A DNA stretch of 64,000 nucleotides from an uncultured Lachnoclostridium sp. (GTDB taxonomy: Bacteria > Bacillota > Clostridia > Lachnospirales > Lachnospiraceae): NCBI GenBank assembly GCA_947369165.1, contig CANBKJ010000003.1, forward strand, positions 1 to 64,000. The letters are read 5' to 3'. A program made the translations under genes and the position numbers. The notes beneath the pieces are model-generated. The model was not told the origin of the DNA, ran no database searches, and saw nothing but the letters and a program-made list of their open reading frames with translations. Below are positions 61,270 through 64,000 of this stretch, piece after piece (positions within the stretch are counted from its first letter, which is position 1; each line of letters starts with the position of its first letter).

Positions 61270-62967
61270 TCATGATTCTTCTTTTGTTCCCTCATTTGCC
61301 AGGAAACGATTGATCGCGCTAAATACCGCGCGGATCGAAGCTCTCGTGATATTGGAACTGATCCCCACGCCATGGGTCACGATCCCTTTTTCTTCATCCA
61401 TCAGATGGATATATGCCGCCGCCTGGGCATTGGATCCCATCTGCAGCGCGTGCTCCGTATAATCCAGCACCTTGACCGGCATGCTAAGTTCTCCCTGCAG
61501 TCCGCGCTGAACTGCATCGATGGGGCCATTGCCCAGTGCTTCAATAGTCCTCTCCTGTCCTTTGAAGGTATAGGTCAGATATACTTTTGTATCAAACTCT
61601 ATATTATCTATATCGTCTCCTAAGTCTTCCACCTTTAGTCTGCGGAAATGATAAGGTTCCTTTCTGTCAATATAATGCTTTTTAAACTCACTCATAATCT
61701 GCTCCGGCGCTACTTCGCCCTGACGCTCTGAGATCTCCTGAATGACATCGGCAAATTCCTTGTGCATACTTTTTGGCAGTTTAAATCCAAAGTATGTATC
61801 CATGACAAATGCCACGCCACCTTTGCCGGACTGGCTGTTGATACGGACGATAGGCTCATACTCTCTGCCAAGGTCGCTGGGATCAATGGGCAGATAAGGA
61901 ACTTCCCAATGCTCCTGATTTCTCTCATGCATCGCCTGTACGCCCTTGTTGATGGCATCCTGATGCGACCCGGAAAAAGCGGTAAATACCAATTTCCCGG
62001 CATAGGGATGCCGCATATCCATATCCATTTTATTGCAGCGCTCATATACATCAATGATCTCATTGACATTTTCGATCTCCAGCTCCGGATCGATCCCCTG
62101 TGAAAACATGTTATACGCGATATTGAGAACATCCACATTTCCAGTTCTCTCACCATTTCCAAACAGGGTTCCCTCGATGCGGTCCGCACCGGCCAGCAGA
62201 GCAAGCTCGGCAGAAGCCACTGCGGTGCCCCGGTCATTGTGGGGATGTATACTCAGGATCACCCGCTCACGGTCGGTAAAGTGGGTGGACATCCATTCGA
62301 TCTGATCGGCATAGACATTTGGTGTATTCATCTCCACCGTGGAGGGCAGATTGATGATCACTGGTTTATCTTTACTGGCTCCCCATTCATCCAGGACAGC
62401 CTCACAGACTTCCAGCGCATAGGGGAGTTCCGTCCCGGTAAAACTCTCCGGCGAATACTCAAGAACGACCTCGCCGTCATAATCCTTCATATATTTTTTT
62501 ACCATTTTAGTTCCGTCGATGGCGATCTGCTTGATCTCATCCTTGGACATATGGAATACCACATCTCTCTGAAGAGTAGAGGTGGAGTTATATATATGCA
62601 CTACCGCCCTCTTGATGCCTTTCAGGGATTCAAAAGTCTTCTCGATCAGGTGCTCCCGGCACTGGGACAACACCTGAACTGTCACATCATCCGGAATCAG
62701 CCGGCGGTCCACCAGCTGACGCAGAAAATCATATTCGATCTGGGAAGCACTAGGGAAACCGATCTCTATTTCCTTAAATCCTAATTTAACCAAAAGATTA
62801 AAAAATTCTATTTTTTCCTCCACAACCATCGGCTCAATCAAAGCCTGATTTCCGTCCCTCAAGTCAACACTGCACCACACTGGTGCTTTTTTTATCTCTT
62901 TATTTGGCCATGTCCGCTGTGGAAAATCCACCACGGAAACTCGTCGATATCTCTTATAATTTAACAT
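61270..62967 (-). CDS. leuA: 2-Isopropylmalate synthase, long form
   Basis: Condenses 2-ketoisovalerate and acetyl-CoA, the first step of leucine synthesis. 565 residues, longer than the 500-residue LeuA1 type. The TIM-barrel domain has VDLRDGNQAL and HPHNDRGTAVASAELALLAGADR with the metal His residues and GNGERTGNVD. A C-terminal regulatory domain follows (about 430-550: TYTFKGQERTIEALGNGPIDA), typical of leucine feedback. ATG 62967 follows AGAGGTAAGTGTA. It is 30 bases after the ybbR stop. Confidence 0.96.
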   Translation of the reverse strand: MLNYKRYRRVSVVDFPQRTWPNKEIKKAPVWCSVDLRDGNQALIEPMVVEEKIEFFNLLVKLGFKEIEIGFPSASQIEYDFLRQLVDRRLIPDDVTVQVLSQCREHLIEKTFESLKGIKRAVVHIYNSTSTLQRDVVFHMSKDEIKQIAIDGTKMVKKYMKDYDGEVVLEYSPESFTGTELPYALEVCEAVLDEWGASKDKPVIINLPSTVEMNTPNVYADQIEWMSTHFTDRERVILSIHPHNDRGTAVASAELALLAGADRIEGTLFGNGERTGNVDVLNIAYNMFSQGIDPELEIENVNEIIDVYERCNKMDMDMRHPYAGKLVFTAFSGSHQDAINKGVQAMHERNQEHWEVPYLPIDPSDLGREYEPIVRINSQSGKGGVAFVMDTYFGFKLPKSMHKEFADVIQEISERQGEVAPEQIMSEFKKHYIDRKEPYHFRRLKVEDLGDDIDNIEFDTKVYLTYTFKGQERTIEALGNGPIDAVQRGLQGELSMPVKVLDYTEHALQMGSNAQAAAYIHLMDEEKGIVTHGVGISSNITRASIRAVFSAINRFLANEGTKEES

Positions 62968-62997
62968 TACACTTACCTCTTTTCATTTTCTATATTT

Positions 62998-64000
62998 TCA
63001 TTCTTCTTCGGATGTGGCAGCCGGCGGCACAGTTGATTCCTGTGGTTTCTCCCCCGACTGCGTAAGTAGGACTTCTACCCACACTTTGGATTTTAGTTTC
63101 AGAGCCGGTGGCAGATCAAATAGAATCTCTACCCGGTGTCTGCCTGCTCCCAGTCCCTCCACATCGATCGCGGCGCCAAGACTGGTAAGGGTAATTCCCT
63201 GCAGGTCTTCTTCATTGCCGCTGATTTGGATCGTATGGCGCTGGTTTTCATCTAAATAACTAAAATTCAAATCTTTTGGAAGATTCTTTACATTGATATC
63301 TGTATTGACAAAGGAAAATGTCCTCTTTCCATTTTTCTCAATCACACATCGGATGGAAACCGCATTAAATTCATCCTCCAGTTTACAGCCGGAAGGCTGG
63401 ATATATTTGGTCAGATCCACCTCCTGTTCCACATCCTTCTTTGCATCGCTGATGTCCACAGGAATGGTGATGGATTTAAGTTTGTCGAGATCCGCCTTCG
63501 TCCCCGATACCATAACGCTCTCCGGTTTGAAATCTGTCTGTATATGACGGTATCCCTCCGCCGGAGTTCCCGTCACGTCCACAAAGACAGGGATCTTCTT
63601 CGTAGGCACTACCTGTATCTTCACACGTATCTTATCCTTGCTAAAGGTCACATTACTGCTGTCGATCACATCCTTATCATCGTCATAAAGGATCGGCGTA
63701 ACATCCGCCTCAAAATCCTGGCTCTGTCCATTGAGATGAAGCATGGCTCCCACGCTGGCAACCCTCTTCACCTTTGACGCCCCTCCGGAGATGTCGATCA
63801 TATTGGGCTGTGTGATAATCTCTCCCAGCACATAAGATTCCGCCAGCTCTCCCTCTGTGGTGATCTGTATTTTAAACTGCCTGCTGTCTCTTTTCTCCAG
63901 AGAAACCCGGAGTACTTCATTGTTCCAGTCAAGTTCTACATTTTCTTTGGTGGTTTTATTTAATTTCACCTGGATTCCCGCCGTGTTCACTGTTGAAAGC
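62998..64000 (-). CDS. YbbR-domain protein, N-terminus outside window
   Basis: The frame stays open to base 64000, so the N-terminal part (normally a membrane anchor) is missing. The visible 333 residues carry repeated YbbR domains, for example VPVFVDVTGTPAEGYRHIQTD and RVEILFDLPPALKLKSKVWVEV, each with the pattern of hydrophobic strands and a G-pair. In most Firmicutes YbbR (CdaR) controls the diadenylate cyclase CdaA. That gene would lie beyond the window on the right; it is not seen. Product ends ESTVPPAATSEEE. Confidence 0.88.
   Translation of the reverse strand, partial: LSTVNTAGIQVKLNKTTKENVELDWNNEVLRVSLEKRDSRQFKIQITTEGELAESYVLGEIITQPNMIDISGGASKVKRVASVGAMLHLNGQSQDFEADVTPILYDDDKDVIDSSNVTFSKDKIRVKIQVVPTKKIPVFVDVTGTPAEGYRHIQTDFKPESVMVSGTKADLDKLKSITIPVDISDAKKDVEQEVDLTKYIQPSGCKLEDEFNAVSIRCVIEKNGKRTFSFVNTDINVKNLPKDLNFSYLDENQRHTIQISGNEEDLQGITLTSLGAAIDVEGLGAGRHRVEILFDLPPALKLKSKVWVEVLLTQSGEKPQESTVPPAATSEEE

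Overview
The window reads as chromosomal DNA of a spore-forming, probably motile Clostridia, most likely a Lachnospiraceae. The reasons are the low-GC Firmicutes style of its signals (GGAGG ribosome binding sites, frequent TTG and GTG starts, sigma-A promoters of the TTGACA-17-TATAAT type), sporulation genes (spoIIM-like, gerW with its DUF2953 partner), the UPF0210/ACT pair, a Zn-ribbon type L28, a long LeuA, a 2-hydroxyacyl-CoA dehydratase activase and several Lachnospiraceae-style unknown proteins. I see no phage, insertion sequence, CRISPR array, rRNA or tRNA. Genus cannot be fixed from this alone.

Layout. 1-4000 (minus): the 5' part of folC, then a TrpXYZ-type ABC importer. 4013-10924 (minus): a biosynthetic operon transcribed leuB-ilvD-ilvB-serC-serA from a clear promoter that overlaps the end of a vanZ-like gene. 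11625-17253: a small XRE regulator on the plus strand, then two large secreted carbohydrate-active proteins (GH43 with CBM and Fn3-like domains; a beta-helix protein). 17415-23803 (minus): a Gld-like ABC exporter module (ATPase, permease, GldG-like, DUF4340) followed by cysS. 23936-29546: spoIIM-like gene, GNAT, a self-regulated TetR-antiporter operon, an unknown coiled-coil protein with a possible SD/anti-SD switch, and a GHKL kinase/LytTR regulator pair. 29757-40947 (minus): Nudix hydrolase, then housekeeping genes UPF0210, ACT, WalJ-like metallo-hydrolase, an FtsA-like ATPase, coaE, polA, fakA and asp23.

41170-46862 is the most unusual stretch. A giant flagellin of 1641 residues, with eleven recurring beta-beta-alpha modules between normal flagellin ends, lies alone between asp23 and rpmB, two genes that are often neighbours in Firmicutes. 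It has its own sigma-A promoter with an operator-like palindrome in the spacer, and a structured leader of about 170 nt that includes a GGA-loop hairpin like those bound by CsrA.

47010-55945 (minus): gerW, DUF2953, two unknown proteins, a fused double GT-C glycosyltransferase, a rhomboid-fold protein with a zinc-binding tail, a CorA transporter and a LysM protein with a Met/Asn/Arg/Asp-rich middle. 56185-60408 (plus) is a 1407-residue activase. The window ends with an unknown protein, leuA and a partial ybbR/cdaR gene, all on the minus strand.

Taken together, leuB, ilvD, ilvB and leuA give part of branched-chain amino acid synthesis; ilvN, ilvC and leuCD are not here. serC and serA give serine. 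The envelope-related genes between 46 and 56 kb (flagellin, glycosyltransferase, LysM, sporulation genes) form a plausible surface-structure neighbourhood, but any functional link between them is inference.
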